NCBI GenBank assembly: GCA_965207705.1 | Contig: OZ242292.1 | Location: 1,860,001 to 1,924,000 of the forward strand | Direction: 5' to 3' | Length of the DNA: 64,000 nucleotides | From: JAAOII01 sp965207705 | GTDB taxonomy: Bacteria > Pseudomonadota > Gammaproteobacteria > CBDBNL01 > JAAOII01 | Shown: one piece after another, positions 42,242 through 50,838 of the stretch | How the letters are laid out: every line of letters starts with the position of its first letter | Position numbering within the stretch: position 1 is the first letter of the stretch | The notes under the pieces: model-generated | What the model was told of the DNA's origin: nothing | Databases searched by the model: none | The model's input: only the letters and a program-made list of their open reading frames with translations | Program-made: the position numbers and the translations under genes

Positions 42242-42808
42242 ATGGATAATGAAACAGGAAACAGTATTTTTGTTGCTTTATTGCGCGGCATAAATATAGG
42301 TGGGCGTAATAAGGTTGATATGAAAGAGTTGCAAAAAACCTTTGAGCGAGTGGGAATGAAGTCCGTCACTACTTATATTAATTCAGGTAATGTAATCTTT
42401 GTAGATAAAGATAATCATAAAACTGAAATACCAAAAATTTTAGAAAAGGGAATTCTTGAGGACTTTGATTTGAATATCAGAGTTTTGATACGTAGCTTCA
42501 ATGAATATAAACTAGTGATGAAATCGTTGCCCCAAAACTGGAAAAATGATGCTGATATGAAGTGTGATACGTTCTTTTTGTGGGATGAGATTAATCGCTC
42601 TTCAATAATTAAAGAGATTGGTGCCAGAGCAGGTATTGATAAGGTGAAGTATATTCCAGGCGCGGTACTATGGCGAGTTGATAAGTCCAACCTGACTAAA
42701 AGTGGAAAAATGAGAGTGGCGGCAACAAAGCTTTATCAACATATCACTATCCGCAATGTAAACACTACTCGCAAGATATTTGCAATAATGCAAGAGTTGG
42801 GCGACTAA
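42242..42808 (+). CDS. DUF1697 protein
   Basis: 188 residues, typical length. It starts FVALLRGINIGGRNKVDMKELQKTFERVGMKSVTTYINSGNVIF, which is the DUF1697 hallmark, and ends SGKMRVAATKLYQHITIRNVNTTRKI. Function is unknown. These genes are usually single and patchily distributed. Nothing around it suggests a role. Confidence 0.85.
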   Translation: MDNETGNSIFVALLRGINIGGRNKVDMKELQKTFERVGMKSVTTYINSGNVIFVDKDNHKTEIPKILEKGILEDFDLNIRVLIRSFNEYKLVMKSLPQNWKNDADMKCDTFFLWDEINRSSIIKEIGARAGIDKVKYIPGAVLWRVDKSNLTKSGKMRVAATKLYQHITIRNVNTTRKIFAIMQELGD

Positions 42809-42839
42809 GTGAATTATTAATAAACTAAAGAGTATGAAT

Positions 42840-42921
42840 ATGAAATTATCAAAATTGAAAAAAGTTGAGCTGCGCGAGATTTGGCTAAGTTAGAAAAAGC
42901 GTATAAGGGCTAAATATTTCA
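42840..42921 (+). pseudogene. Decayed gene start, possibly DUF4268-like
   Basis: A 17-codon frame MKLSKLKKVELREIWLS ends at TAG (42891-42893), and the neighbouring frame then reads AKLEKAYKG. The opening resembles, from memory, the KLxKVxLREIW start of DUF4268-type nuclease-like proteins. No continuation is seen in any frame before tRNA-Leu, so it would be a remnant. The match is short and could be chance. Confidence 0.25.
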
Positions 42922-43020
42922 CCAATACTTTATTTTCTTACTTATCTTTATATACAATAGTATAGTATTGACCAGCAGAATAAAGTTGCTGAAGTGTTCT
43001 TGCATGTTTTTACGTTGAAT

Positions 43021-43102
43021 GCCCGGGTGGTGGAATTGGTAGACACACAAGACTTAAAATCTTGCGCCTTCGGGTGTGCCGGTTCAAGTCCGGCCCCGGG
43101 CA
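43021..43102 (+). tRNA. tRNA-Leu (anticodon TAA)
   Basis: Class II tRNA with a long variable arm (GCGCCTTCGGGTGTGC). Acceptor GCCCGGG pairs with CCCGGGC, discriminator A. The anticodon stem CAAGA/TCTTG encloses loop CTTAAAA, giving TAA. The T-arm is GGTTCAAGTCC. CCA is not encoded. Confidence 0.96.
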
Positions 43103-43318
43103 TTATTTATAGAGAAATTTTGTGCAGAACTTTAATATATAACTTTATACAGCAGAATATAGCATAGATATCCGTAGATAATTTATATATTATTATTTAC
43201 ATATCGTTAGAAGTATAACTTACACGAGAGTAGCATAATCATCACAATATTTTCTTATTCTTTTTGGAGCCAGGCGCTTGTTAGTGGTATTAGATCTGCT
43301 TATGCAGTCCTGAAGTGG

Positions 43319-44191
43319 ATGCTGCCCGCAGTGATAGTTGTCAGGATACTTGAAATATGGGGCGCTGCTGATTATCTAAGCAAGGTGTTTGCTCCTTTTA
43401 TGCAGATATTGGGGCTTCCTGAATGGACGGGCTTGGTTTGGGTAACCGCGATGTTCTCTAATCTTTATGGTGGTTTGGCTATACTGGTATCCCATAGCGA
43501 AACGTCCACACTTAGTATTGCGCAGATGAGTATCTTATGCACTGCAATGTTAGTAGCTCATTCCTTGCCAGTTGAAGCACGCATTGCCCAAGCTCTTGGA
43601 GTTAAATTTTGGTATATTATAGGGTTTCGTTTATTGGCTGCGTTTATTCTGTGTATGGGATTGAATATTACTTACACATCACTTGGCTTGTTGAGCGAAC
43701 CAGTGAACTTTAATTGGAGCATCACTAATCAATCAGCAGAAGAACAAGGGGTAATGCTGTTGGTGTTGCAGGAAACGATTTCTCTGGCGACATTAGGAGC
43801 AATAGTAGTTGTGTTGGTAGTCATAATGGAGGTATTGAAGCAATTGCGTGTTATTTACTATTGTGAGTTACTAATGCGTCCCTTGTTGCGGGTTATGGGC
43901 ATTTCTTCAAACCTTTCTCATATTATGGCGGTGGGCGGTTTGTTAGGGCTTACTTATGGTAGTGGCTTACTTATTGCGGAGTCGCATAAAAATAATTTCA
44001 ATAAACGCGATCTAGCGGTTGCTTTGGTGTTTATTAGTATGTGTCATGCTTTGATTGAAGATACTATGGTAATGATTTTAGCTGGCGCTCATTTATCCGC
44101 AGTTCTATTTGCTAGGTTTTTCTTTTGTTTATTAATAGCAGCCATTTTAATGAGATGGCGCCACGCCTCATTGATTAAATTTTATACTTGA
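43319..44191 (+). CDS. Nucleoside-recognition (Gate) domain membrane protein
   Basis: 290 residues from the first ATG, with eight or more membrane helices and two Gate-like halves (SNLYGGLAILVSHSE and GLTYGSGLLIAESHKNN, with MCHALIEDTMVMILAGA). Family members include spore maturation proteins and poorly understood transporters. The frame stays open upstream to 43211 and encodes FWSQALVSGIRSAYAVLKW, which fits the family N-terminus, but no ATG, GTG or TTG exists there. A GAGAG at 43226-43230 is well placed for a rare ATA or ATC start at 43235-43241. The annotated ATG is therefore probably too late. Confidence 0.75.
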   Translation: MLPAVIVVRILEIWGAADYLSKVFAPFMQILGLPEWTGLVWVTAMFSNLYGGLAILVSHSETSTLSIAQMSILCTAMLVAHSLPVEARIAQALGVKFWYIIGFRLLAAFILCMGLNITYTSLGLLSEPVNFNWSITNQSAEEQGVMLLVLQETISLATLGAIVVVLVVIMEVLKQLRVIYYCELLMRPLLRVMGISSNLSHIMAVGGLLGLTYGSGLLIAESHKNNFNKRDLAVALVFISMCHALIEDTMVMILAGAHLSAVLFARFFFCLLIAAILMRWRHASLIKFYT

Positions 44192-44226
44192 GAGCAAGGG
44201 GACGATACAATATATACCAGATTGAT

Positions 44227-44255
44227 ATGCCAGATTGCTAAATAGAGTTTATAAT
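44227..44255 (+). promoter_or_regulatory. Possible sigma-70 promoter for icd
   Basis: ATGCCA (44227-44232), 17-base spacer, TATAAT (44250-44255), about 80 bases upstream of the icd ATG. The -10 is perfect and the -35 matches four of six positions. Confidence 0.4.
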
Positions 44256-44334
44256 AGAGTAGTTGGGCGTGTCATTTAATTTGTTTACTAGTCCATTAGC
44301 AAAAGATGTTTATAAATAATACTATTGAATTAAT

Positions 44335-45585
44335 ATGTTTGAAAAAATTGTTGTTCCTGAAATAGGAGAAAAAATAACCGCCACTGGCGGCAAGCTGAAC
44401 GTCCCTAATAACCCGATAATACCTTATATTGAAGGAGATGGGATAGGCGTTGATATTACTCCACCTATGATAAATGTGGTGAATGCCGCAGTGAAAAAGG
44501 TTTATGGTGATAAAAAATCCATATCCTGGATGGAGATTTATGCGGGTGAAAAGGCGGTGAAAGTATATGGCAATGATTCTTGGTTGCCAGATGAAACCCT
44601 GCAAGCAGTTAGGGAATTTATGATTGGAATTAAGGGACCTCTTACTACTCCTGTGGGTGGAGGAATTAGGTCGCTCAATGTGGCTTTACGTCAGCAACTT
44701 GACTTGTATTGTTGTCAAAGACCTGTGCGCTGGTTTGAAGGTGTACCTAGTCCAGTGAAAAAACCCGAAGAAGTGGACACAATTATTTTCCGCGAGAACT
44801 CTGAGGATATATACATAGGTGTTGAGTGGGAGGCCAATACTCCCGAAGTAGCTAAATTACTTGCATTTTTGCGTGATGAAATGGGTGTGGTTAAGATAAA
44901 ACAGAATGAAGATATAGGTGTGGGTATAAAGCCGATATCTGCTTTTGGCACTAAACGTTTGGTGAAGATGGCAATTGACTATGCCATAGCTAATGACCGA
45001 GATTCGGTTACTTTGGTGCACAAGGGTAACATAATGAAATTTACCGAAGGGGCTTTCAAAGAGTGGGGTTATGAGGTGGCGTGCGAAGAATATGCTGCTA
45101 AACCGCTGGATGGAGGACCATGGCATGTTGTTAAGAACCCCAATAGTGGTAAAGACATTGTTATAAAGGATGCTATCGCAGATGCCTTTTTACAGCTTAT
45201 TCAACTAAGACCTAAAGAAGTTGATGTAATAGCCACAATGAATTTGAATGGTGATTATATATCAGATGCTTTGGCGGCACAGGTTGGCGGCATAGGCATA
45301 GCTCCTGGCGCCAATATTGGCGACCCTTATGCTATTTTTGAGGCAACCCATGGGACTGCTCCTAAATATGCTGGTAAGGATATGGTAAATCCCAGTTCTT
45401 TGATTTTGTCCGCTGAAATGATGCTTAGGCACCTTGGTTGGGAAGAGGCAGCTGACCTTATAATTTCATCAATGTCTAAGACAATCGCTTCTAAACGGGT
45501 TACCTACGATTTTCATCGTCTTATGGACGGAGCTACTAAGCTCAGTTGTTCTGAGTTCGGCAATGAATTAATTGCCAATATGTAG
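44335..45585 (+). CDS. icd: NADP-dependent isocitrate dehydrogenase
   Basis: 416 residues, the same length as E. coli Icd and strikingly similar to it throughout. It oxidatively decarboxylates isocitrate to 2-oxoglutarate in the TCA cycle. Visible are PIIPYIEGDGIGVDITPPM, the substrate site SLNVALRQQLDLY, the regulatory-phosphorylation-region serine in GGGIRSLNVALR, NRDSVTLVHKGNIMKF-type sequence (NDRDSVTLVHKGN), MNLNGDYISDALAAQVGG and ATHGTAPKYAG. The Lys/Tyr NADP-specificity pattern of this class is expected but I did not verify each residue. Single transcription unit. Confidence 0.97.
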   Translation: MFEKIVVPEIGEKITATGGKLNVPNNPIIPYIEGDGIGVDITPPMINVVNAAVKKVYGDKKSISWMEIYAGEKAVKVYGNDSWLPDETLQAVREFMIGIKGPLTTPVGGGIRSLNVALRQQLDLYCCQRPVRWFEGVPSPVKKPEEVDTIIFRENSEDIYIGVEWEANTPEVAKLLAFLRDEMGVVKIKQNEDIGVGIKPISAFGTKRLVKMAIDYAIANDRDSVTLVHKGNIMKFTEGAFKEWGYEVACEEYAAKPLDGGPWHVVKNPNSGKDIVIKDAIADAFLQLIQLRPKEVDVIATMNLNGDYISDALAAQVGGIGIAPGANIGDPYAIFEATHGTAPKYAGKDMVNPSSLILSAEMMLRHLGWEEAADLIISSMSKTIASKRVTYDFHRLMDGATKLSCSEFGNELIANM

Positions 45586-45609
45586 AGCATAACACTTATC
45601 TTTATTTAT

Positions 45610-45683
45610 CGGGGTATGGCGCAGTCTGGTAGCGCGCCTGCTTTGGGAGCAGGAAGCCGGGAGTTCGAATCTCTCTACCCCGA
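45610..45683 (+). tRNA. tRNA-Pro (anticodon TGG)
   Basis: Starts CGGGGTATGGCGCAGTCTGG with the C1-G72 style pair typical of bacterial tRNA-Pro. Anticodon loop TTTGGGA gives TGG, the T-arm is AGTTCGAATCT, and the discriminator is A. Confidence 0.97.
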
Positions 45684-45689
45684 TTTACT

Positions 45690-45722
45690 TTTTCACTAAT
45701 TTTTCACTAATTTTCAACTAAT
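45690..45722. repeat. 11-bp unit in about three tandem copies
   Basis: TTTTCACTAAT is repeated twice exactly and followed by a variant, TTTCAACTAAT, between tRNA-Pro and the STELLO gene. Confidence 0.75.
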
Positions 45723-45734
45723 TTAGATGTTTCA

Positions 45735-46721
45735 ATGAAGAAAACAATAGTAATAACTTCCATTTTCTCCCCTACTAAGGCAGTACAAAAATTTGCGCAA
45801 CTAAAGGATTACAATCTGATAGTTGCTGGGGATAAAAAAACCCCACAAAACTGGAGTCATCCACAAGGGGGAGTAGAGTACCTTTCTGTAGATGAACAGA
45901 ATACTATGGAAGGGCAACTGGCAAAATCCTTGCCATTTAATCATTATTGCCGTAAGATGTGCGGCTATGTGCATGGTATAAGAAATGGGGCAGATATTAT
46001 TATTGATACTGATGATGATAATATTCCTTATGATGACTGGGATTTTCCTGAATATAATGGAGAGAAAGATGTTATTGCTGATGATCTTGGTTTTATAAAT
46101 GTTTATCAGCTTTATAGCAAGCAAAAAATATGGCCGCGCGGTCTGCCATTGAGATTGATAGGGCATGATTTTGAACTTGCCGATAAAATTACCCCAAGAG
46201 ATTGTAAGGTTGGAATATGGCAGGGGCTGGCTGATGGCGACCCTGATGTTGATGCTATTTATCGTTTGACTAGCGATGAAGAATGTGTTTTTAACAAACG
46301 AGATGCTTTGGCTTTGGGTAAGGGAACAATTTCTCCATTTAACTCGCAAAATACTGCGATTATTAAGGAATTATTTCCTTTGTTATATATGCCAGTATAC
46401 GTTACATTTCGCTTTACAGATATTCTTCGTGGTTTAGTGGCACAGCCAATAATGTGGTTGCTTGATTATCATCTGGGATTTACCTCAGCAACGGTCTTTC
46501 AAGAAAGGAATCCACATAATTATATGGACGATTTTGCTTCTGAGATTCCTATGTATCTACAGGGTGAAAAAGTAGTGGATATTGTAGCTCAGGCAATTAA
46601 CGCAAATATGGGGTTAAATGATAATCTGTTTAATGCTTACGTGGCATTAGAGAAAGAAGGCATAGTAGAGAAGAGAGAGCTTGATACCTTGAGTGCTTGG
46701 CTAAAGGACATTGAAGTATAA
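45735..46721 (+). CDS. STELLO (DUF288) family glycosyltransferase-like protein
   Basis: 328 residues. It starts IVITSIFSPTKAVQKFAQLKDYNLIVAGDKKTP, the DUF288/STELLO pattern, followed by KMCGYVHGIRNGADIIIDTDDDNIP, whose DTDDDN is a DxD-type nucleotide-sugar motif. FRFTDILRGLVAQPIMW and ATVFQERNPHNYMDDF complete the match. Plant STELLO proteins are Golgi regulators of cellulose synthesis; the role of bacterial members is not established. It starts 52 bp after tRNA-Pro and is followed 10 bp later by serS, so it may be co-transcribed with serS, an odd pairing. Confidence 0.75.
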   Translation: MKKTIVITSIFSPTKAVQKFAQLKDYNLIVAGDKKTPQNWSHPQGGVEYLSVDEQNTMEGQLAKSLPFNHYCRKMCGYVHGIRNGADIIIDTDDDNIPYDDWDFPEYNGEKDVIADDLGFINVYQLYSKQKIWPRGLPLRLIGHDFELADKITPRDCKVGIWQGLADGDPDVDAIYRLTSDEECVFNKRDALALGKGTISPFNSQNTAIIKELFPLLYMPVYVTFRFTDILRGLVAQPIMWLLDYHLGFTSATVFQERNPHNYMDDFASEIPMYLQGEKVVDIVAQAINANMGLNDNLFNAYVALEKEGIVEKRELDTLSAWLKDIEV

Positions 46722-46731
46722 TTTTAGATAA

Positions 46732-48015
46732 ATGATAGATCCCGATATTTTAAGAAATGACCCCGGTAGAGTTGTCGCAGCTTCTGCCAGAAGAGGAGTA
46801 GTATTCAATGCAGAAGAATATGCTACATTGGATAATAAGCGTAAAGTTTTACAGCAAAAGGTACAGGATTTGCAATCCCAACGCACTAAAGGAGCTGCGG
46901 AAATTGCTGAATTATTAAAAAAATCCGCAGATATTAGTGAGATTAAACAGAAGATGCAACATGTGCAGCAGGAGCTTAAGCCAGCAAAACAAGAATTGGA
47001 TGCGTTGTTAGCTCGCCTTACAGAAATTCACTTAAATTTACCCAATCTTGCAGATGAAAGCATCCCTGATGGTAAAGACGAGAGTGATAATAGGTTGGAG
47101 ATTGAATGGGGCAATAAACCTAATTTTAAATTCAAACCTAAAGAACACTTTGAGCTGTTTCCTGAACTTATGGATTTTGAATTGGCATCTGCCATGTCAG
47201 GTAGTAGGTTCGTATTACTACGAGGTAAGATTGCCTTGTTGCATAGAGCTTTGGCGCAGATGATGTTGGACATTCATATTCAGGAGCATGGTTATGAAGA
47301 GATTAATATACCCTTGATATTAAATCGCCAGACACTTATCAATAGCGGACAGTTACCGAAGTTTGAAGATGATTTATTTCATGTGCAAGAAAATCAAGGA
47401 TTTTTAGCGCCAACCTCTGAAGTTGCTTTAGTTAATTTGGCTGCGAATAGAATATTTAAAGCTGACGAGTTACCGCTTAAGGTTACTTGTCATTCTGTAT
47501 GTTTTCGCAGTGAGGCGGGTAGTTATGGTAAAGATGTGAAGGGCATGCTGAGACAACATCAGTTTGAAAAAGTGGAGATGGTTCAGGTAACCAAACCACA
47601 AGATTCTGATCAAGCTTTAGAAGATATGAGCCAACATGCGCAAAGAATACTGCAAGTTTTGGAGATTCCTTATAGAGTTGTAACTCTATGTTGCGGTGAT
47701 ATGGGCTTTGCTGCTGCCAAGACCTATGATATTGAAGCATGGCTACCTGGGCAGGAAACATATCGTGAGATATCCTCCTGTAGTAATTGTCGCGACTTTC
47801 AAGCTAGGAGAATGCAGGCACGTTGGTTGCCTGATAGTGGGGTTAAGGGCAAAAAAGGAAAAACAGAACCAGTACACGCTCTCAATGGTTCTGGACTAGC
47901 GGTAGGAAGAACTCTTATTGCGGTGCTAGAAAATTATCAAACCAAAGATGGTAATGTGCGTATTCCAGAGTCATTGCGTCCTTATTTGCCAGGGAATACT
48001 CCAGAAGTCATATAG
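46732..48015 (+). CDS. serS: Seryl-tRNA synthetase
   Basis: 427 residues, standard bacterial length. An N-terminal antiparallel coiled-coil arm (about 28-100, charged heptads with KVQDLQSQRTK) contacts the tRNA-Ser variable arm. Class II motif 2 is FRSEAGSYGKDVKGMLRQHQFEKVEM, and motif 3 is LNGSGLAVGRTLIAVLENYQ. It begins MIDPDILRNDP. It is convergent with the UbiH-family gene, with 53 bp between stops. Confidence 0.97.
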   Translation: MIDPDILRNDPGRVVAASARRGVVFNAEEYATLDNKRKVLQQKVQDLQSQRTKGAAEIAELLKKSADISEIKQKMQHVQQELKPAKQELDALLARLTEIHLNLPNLADESIPDGKDESDNRLEIEWGNKPNFKFKPKEHFELFPELMDFELASAMSGSRFVLLRGKIALLHRALAQMMLDIHIQEHGYEEINIPLILNRQTLINSGQLPKFEDDLFHVQENQGFLAPTSEVALVNLAANRIFKADELPLKVTCHSVCFRSEAGSYGKDVKGMLRQHQFEKVEMVQVTKPQDSDQALEDMSQHAQRILQVLEIPYRVVTLCCGDMGFAAAKTYDIEAWLPGQETYREISSCSNCRDFQARRMQARWLPDSGVKGKKGKTEPVHALNGSGLAVGRTLIAVLENYQTKDGNVRIPESLRPYLPGNTPEVI

Positions 48016-48068
48016 AGGCGACAGAACGGATAGCAGCTGTGTCTGTGCCTATAATCAACCCCTACCTG

Positions 48069-49265
48069 TTATACAAATAGCTGTTGTAATAAAGAGTCAC
48101 CTTCCGCTTCTTTTATTAGAAATTGATTAACCAAAGGAAGTGATGCTGCTTTTAATGCGGCTTGTCTGAGCAACTGCACTTCTGGAAGCGCATTGCCAAA
48201 TCCATAGTATAGGAGTTCCATTAAATTCAATACCATAGCATTTGCTGGCTTGCGTTGTTTTTCGTAAAGAGCCAGTTTTTCAGGCACTAAGCATGACTTA
48301 TCTTTCAACACACTATCTAATGCTTCAACATCTTTAAAGCCAAGATTGGCTCCTTGTCCAGCAAGAGGATGAATTGAATGAGCAGCATCTCCTATTAACA
48401 GGATACAATTATGAAAATATTTTTCTGTATGGTGAGATTTCACTGGAAATGTTGCCCATTTTTGTGGAGTAACTTCGCCAAGCTGTGGAGGATATGATTG
48501 ATGTAAATGAGTGGTCAGCTGTTCCTTATCGCATTCTGCTAAAAAAGAAGCATATTCAGGAGTGTTGTACCATACTAAAGAGGCATTGTGTCCAGCCAAA
48601 GGCAAAAATGCTTGGGCACCATCGGGAGTAAATCTTTGCCAAGTAGTATCTCTTTGCGGGTAAGAGGTTGTTACATGGATTACTACAGCCGCCTGCGAAT
48701 GTTCAAATGTGGTGGCACCCACTTTTATTGCTTGGCGGATTAAAGAATTTCTACCATCAGCGCCAATTATCAATTGGGCATTGAATTCTGTTTTATCCTC
48801 AATAACAATTGTGTTAGTATCTATATTACAGGAGTCAACTTTACTTGCTATCATTGTTATATTCTGGCTTTCTTGTAGCCGTTGTAAAAGAGCGTTTTGA
48901 ATGATATCATTTTCTACAATATAGCCAAGTTGAGATTTATTAATCGCGGCGCAATCAAAGCTGAGAGGGGAGGTGCCTTCCTCCCATACCTCAACCTTAC
49001 GGAATGCGCATAAGCGAGACATTTCTTTCTTGGCGCCAATGCTATCCATAAGTTCTAAAGATGAGTTGTTGAGCGCAGTTACACGTAGGTTAAATTCGTC
49101 CTTGGCTGATTTGATTAGAGGTGTTTGCTGGGTATTTTGTGCTATATTCTGCGGCAGAGAGTTGTCAATTAAAGCAACTTTGAATCTACTGCCAAGACGC
49201 GCTGCAGCTGCCATTCCAACCATGCCAGCTCCGACTATTATAATATCAAAATCACTCTGCGCCAT
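48069..49265 (-). CDS. UbiH/UbiF/VisC-family FAD hydroxylase (ubiquinone synthesis)
   Basis: 398 residues. N-terminal FAD motif DIIIVGAGMVGMAAAARLG, the middle GADGRNSLIRQA, and the C-terminal LLIGDAAHSIHPLAGQGANLGFKDVEAL define the group that hydroxylates the ubiquinone ring. Which ring position this member serves (UbiH, UbiF, UbiI, UbiL or UbiM) cannot be told from sequence alone. It is a single minus-strand gene convergent with serS. Ubiquinone is the expected electron acceptor of the Nqr complex encoded in this window. Confidence 0.85.
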   Translation of the reverse strand: MAQSDFDIIIVGAGMVGMAAAARLGSRFKVALIDNSLPQNIAQNTQQTPLIKSAKDEFNLRVTALNNSSLELMDSIGAKKEMSRLCAFRKVEVWEEGTSPLSFDCAAINKSQLGYIVENDIIQNALLQRLQESQNITMIASKVDSCNIDTNTIVIEDKTEFNAQLIIGADGRNSLIRQAIKVGATTFEHSQAAVVIHVTTSYPQRDTTWQRFTPDGAQAFLPLAGHNASLVWYNTPEYASFLAECDKEQLTTHLHQSYPPQLGEVTPQKWATFPVKSHHTEKYFHNCILLIGDAAHSIHPLAGQGANLGFKDVEALDSVLKDKSCLVPEKLALYEKQRKPANAMVLNLMELLYYGFGNALPEVQLLRQAALKAASLPLVNQFLIKEAEGDSLLQQLFV

Positions 49266-49411
49266 GCGGTTATTTTACCTGCTTATTTACTTTCAGGTAG
49301 ATGAATCCTTAAGTTATATAATTTATCTAAAAAAATAAATATAGTGAAATTATTAAATACTTTTTCAATGAATACAACCTTATAATATTGATTAACCAAT
49401 AGTAGGTAAAT

Positions 49412-49484
49412 GTCCCCTTCGTCTAGAGGCCTAGGACTTCGCCCTTTCACGGCGGCAACAGGGGTTCGAATCCCCTAGGGGACG
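49412..49484 (+). tRNA. tRNA-Glu (anticodon TTC)
   Basis: Starts GTCCCCTTCGTCTAGAGG. Acceptor pairs with AGGGGAC, discriminator G, anticodon loop CTTTCAC gives TTC, and the T-arm is GGTTCGAATCC. No CCA is encoded. Confidence 0.97.
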
Positions 49485-49556
49485 CTTATTTATTTTTATA
49501 ATTGATTATGTAAGTTGATTATAAAAGTAGCTTACATAAAGGTTTTAAATAGAGTT

Positions 49557-49988
49557 CTAATTCTTATATTTCTTTTGCTCACTTTCTTCCATCATCTTTG
49601 CCTCTATGGAGTAAATGGTAGTGGGTCTTAGCAGCAATCTTTTTAGTCCAATGGGCTTACCACTTTTAGCGCAATAGCCATAAGAGGAGTTTTCTATGCG
49701 GCTAAGCGCTGAATTAATTTTGTTGAGAAGATTGCTATCTCTTTCAATTATGCGCAACTTTACAAGAGTTCCCTCTTCGTTTACCGCTGCATCAAGATTA
49801 TCGTATTCTTCGCGTTTTTGGCTAATTTCTTGACGTAGTTCTTCTATAGCTTTGGTGTATTCTTCTTTTTGTAAGAGTAGCATATCCTTAAAGAACTCAA
49901 GCTGTGGTAGAGACATATACTCTTTTTGCGATTGCCTGAGTAAAGTGCTTTTAGTAAGCTTCTTTGTAATTAATTTTTTTTTAACCAT
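49557..49988 (-). CDS. dksA: DksA-like RNA polymerase regulator with lost zinc finger
   Basis: 143 residues. A long coiled coil (about 30-100) has the tip DNLDAAVNEEGT, which retains the DxxDxA acidic tip that enters the RNA polymerase secondary channel. The globular part aligns with the DksA zinc finger at exact spacing, but only C106 remains; the other three ligand positions are S109, S127 and A130. Sequence YGYCAKSGKPIGLKRL is otherwise DksA-like. Zinc-independent DksA paralogues are known to work under zinc limitation. The lysine-rich first 20 residues are extra. Because this is the only copy seen, I cannot tell whether a zinc-type DksA exists elsewhere. Confidence 0.8.
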   Translation of the reverse strand: MVKKKLITKKLTKSTLLRQSQKEYMSLPQLEFFKDMLLLQKEEYTKAIEELRQEISQKREEYDNLDAAVNEEGTLVKLRIIERDSNLLNKINSALSRIENSSYGYCAKSGKPIGLKRLLLRPTTIYSIEAKMMEESEQKKYKN

Positions 49989-50160
49989 TTGCTAATCCTT
50001 CTGCCAATTTTTAAATTATAACAATTCTCTAACTTAATAGTAAGTATCAATAAAAATTATATTATATGTACGTTAAATAAAAAAGTGTATTGTTATAGTG
50101 ATAAATTTTAAACTGCCAAGATAGAGTGAGTTTAGATCTCCCACTACTTTATGCTATTCT

Positions 50161-50262
50161 GCTACGCTATGTTGCTACGCTATGTTGCTCTATACTATGC
50201 CCTATACTATGCCCTATACTATGCCCTATACTATGCCCTATACTCTATACTATGCCCTATAG
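50161..50262. repeat. Minisatellite: 13-bp x2 then 12-bp x4 plus a broken copy
   Basis: GCTACGCTATGTT occurs twice (50161-50186). Then CTATACTATGCC occurs four times perfectly (50190-50237) and once more after a CTATACT interruption. The array ends on the reversed TAG stop (50257-50259) of the TlpA-type gene. The two unit types share CTATG cores, so they may have a common origin. The 270 bp between dksA and this gene hold nothing else I can identify. Confidence 0.9.
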
Positions 50263-50838
50263 AGGGGGCTGAATAGCGGGGCTTATTCGCAGCAGATCCT
50301 CTTTTTTAACCTCGCCCACTATTTTATGGACTATTTTATGATTTTGATCAATTATCAGAGTTTCAGGTAAGATGATGACATTGAAATATTTTTGTGATAT
50401 TTCTTGTTCTGGATCCCAAACAATTTTTACACTATCGGTATTATTTTGCACAGCGGGGAAACGATTTAAGAAATCTTGCATAGCGCTGCGGTCATCGTCA
50501 TTGGAAATAGCTACCAAGATAATCTTGCCGTTACTATTGATTGCGGTTTCAAGTAGTAACGGAAATTCACGAATACAAGGTGCGCACCACGATGCCCAGA
50601 AGTTGACAAGTATTGCTTCAGCTTTGAGTTCTCTTAGATTAAATGCGTCCCCCTTTAGTGTGATTAGGTCAATTGCTGGCGCATCTGGTTGACGCCAGTT
50701 GTTTGATACTTGGTTACCTTCCGTTTGTTTATATTCCACGATGCCAGTGTGCCTTAACCCCAATAGAATTATAATGAAGAATAGAGCGAAACACAACATT
50801 GCCACATAAAATCGTTGTTTAAATCGCGGCATCCTCAT
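50257..50838 (-). CDS. TlpA/ResA-type membrane-anchored thioredoxin
   Basis: 193 residues. One N-terminal membrane helix (11-28) precedes a periplasmic thioredoxin fold with active site WCAPC (C85, C88) in VNFWASWCAPCIREFP and the cis-proline region ILPETLIID near 155. Such proteins reduce apocytochrome c haem-binding cysteines (ResA/CcsX/CcmG roles). It directly follows the CcsBA fusion with a 4-base overlap, which supports the cytochrome c assembly role. The end of the gene abuts the 12-bp minisatellite. Confidence 0.88.
   Translation of the reverse strand: MRMPRFKQRFYVAMLCFALFFIIILLGLRHTGIVEYKQTEGNQVSNNWRQPDAPAIDLITLKGDAFNLRELKAEAILVNFWASWCAPCIREFPLLLETAINSNGKIILVAISNDDDRSAMQDFLNRFPAVQNNTDSVKIVWDPEQEISQKYFNVIILPETLIIDQNHKIVHKIVGEVKKEDLLRISPAIQPPL

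Noticed and set aside
45801..46349. 182-codon antisense frame within the STELLO gene
   Set aside because: It is the reverse complement of a recognisable coding gene, and its composition is an Ile/Ser-rich shadow pattern.
50161..50262. Repeat array as a possible CRISPR
   Set aside because: Units are 12-13 bp and directly adjacent with no spacers, and no cas genes are present.
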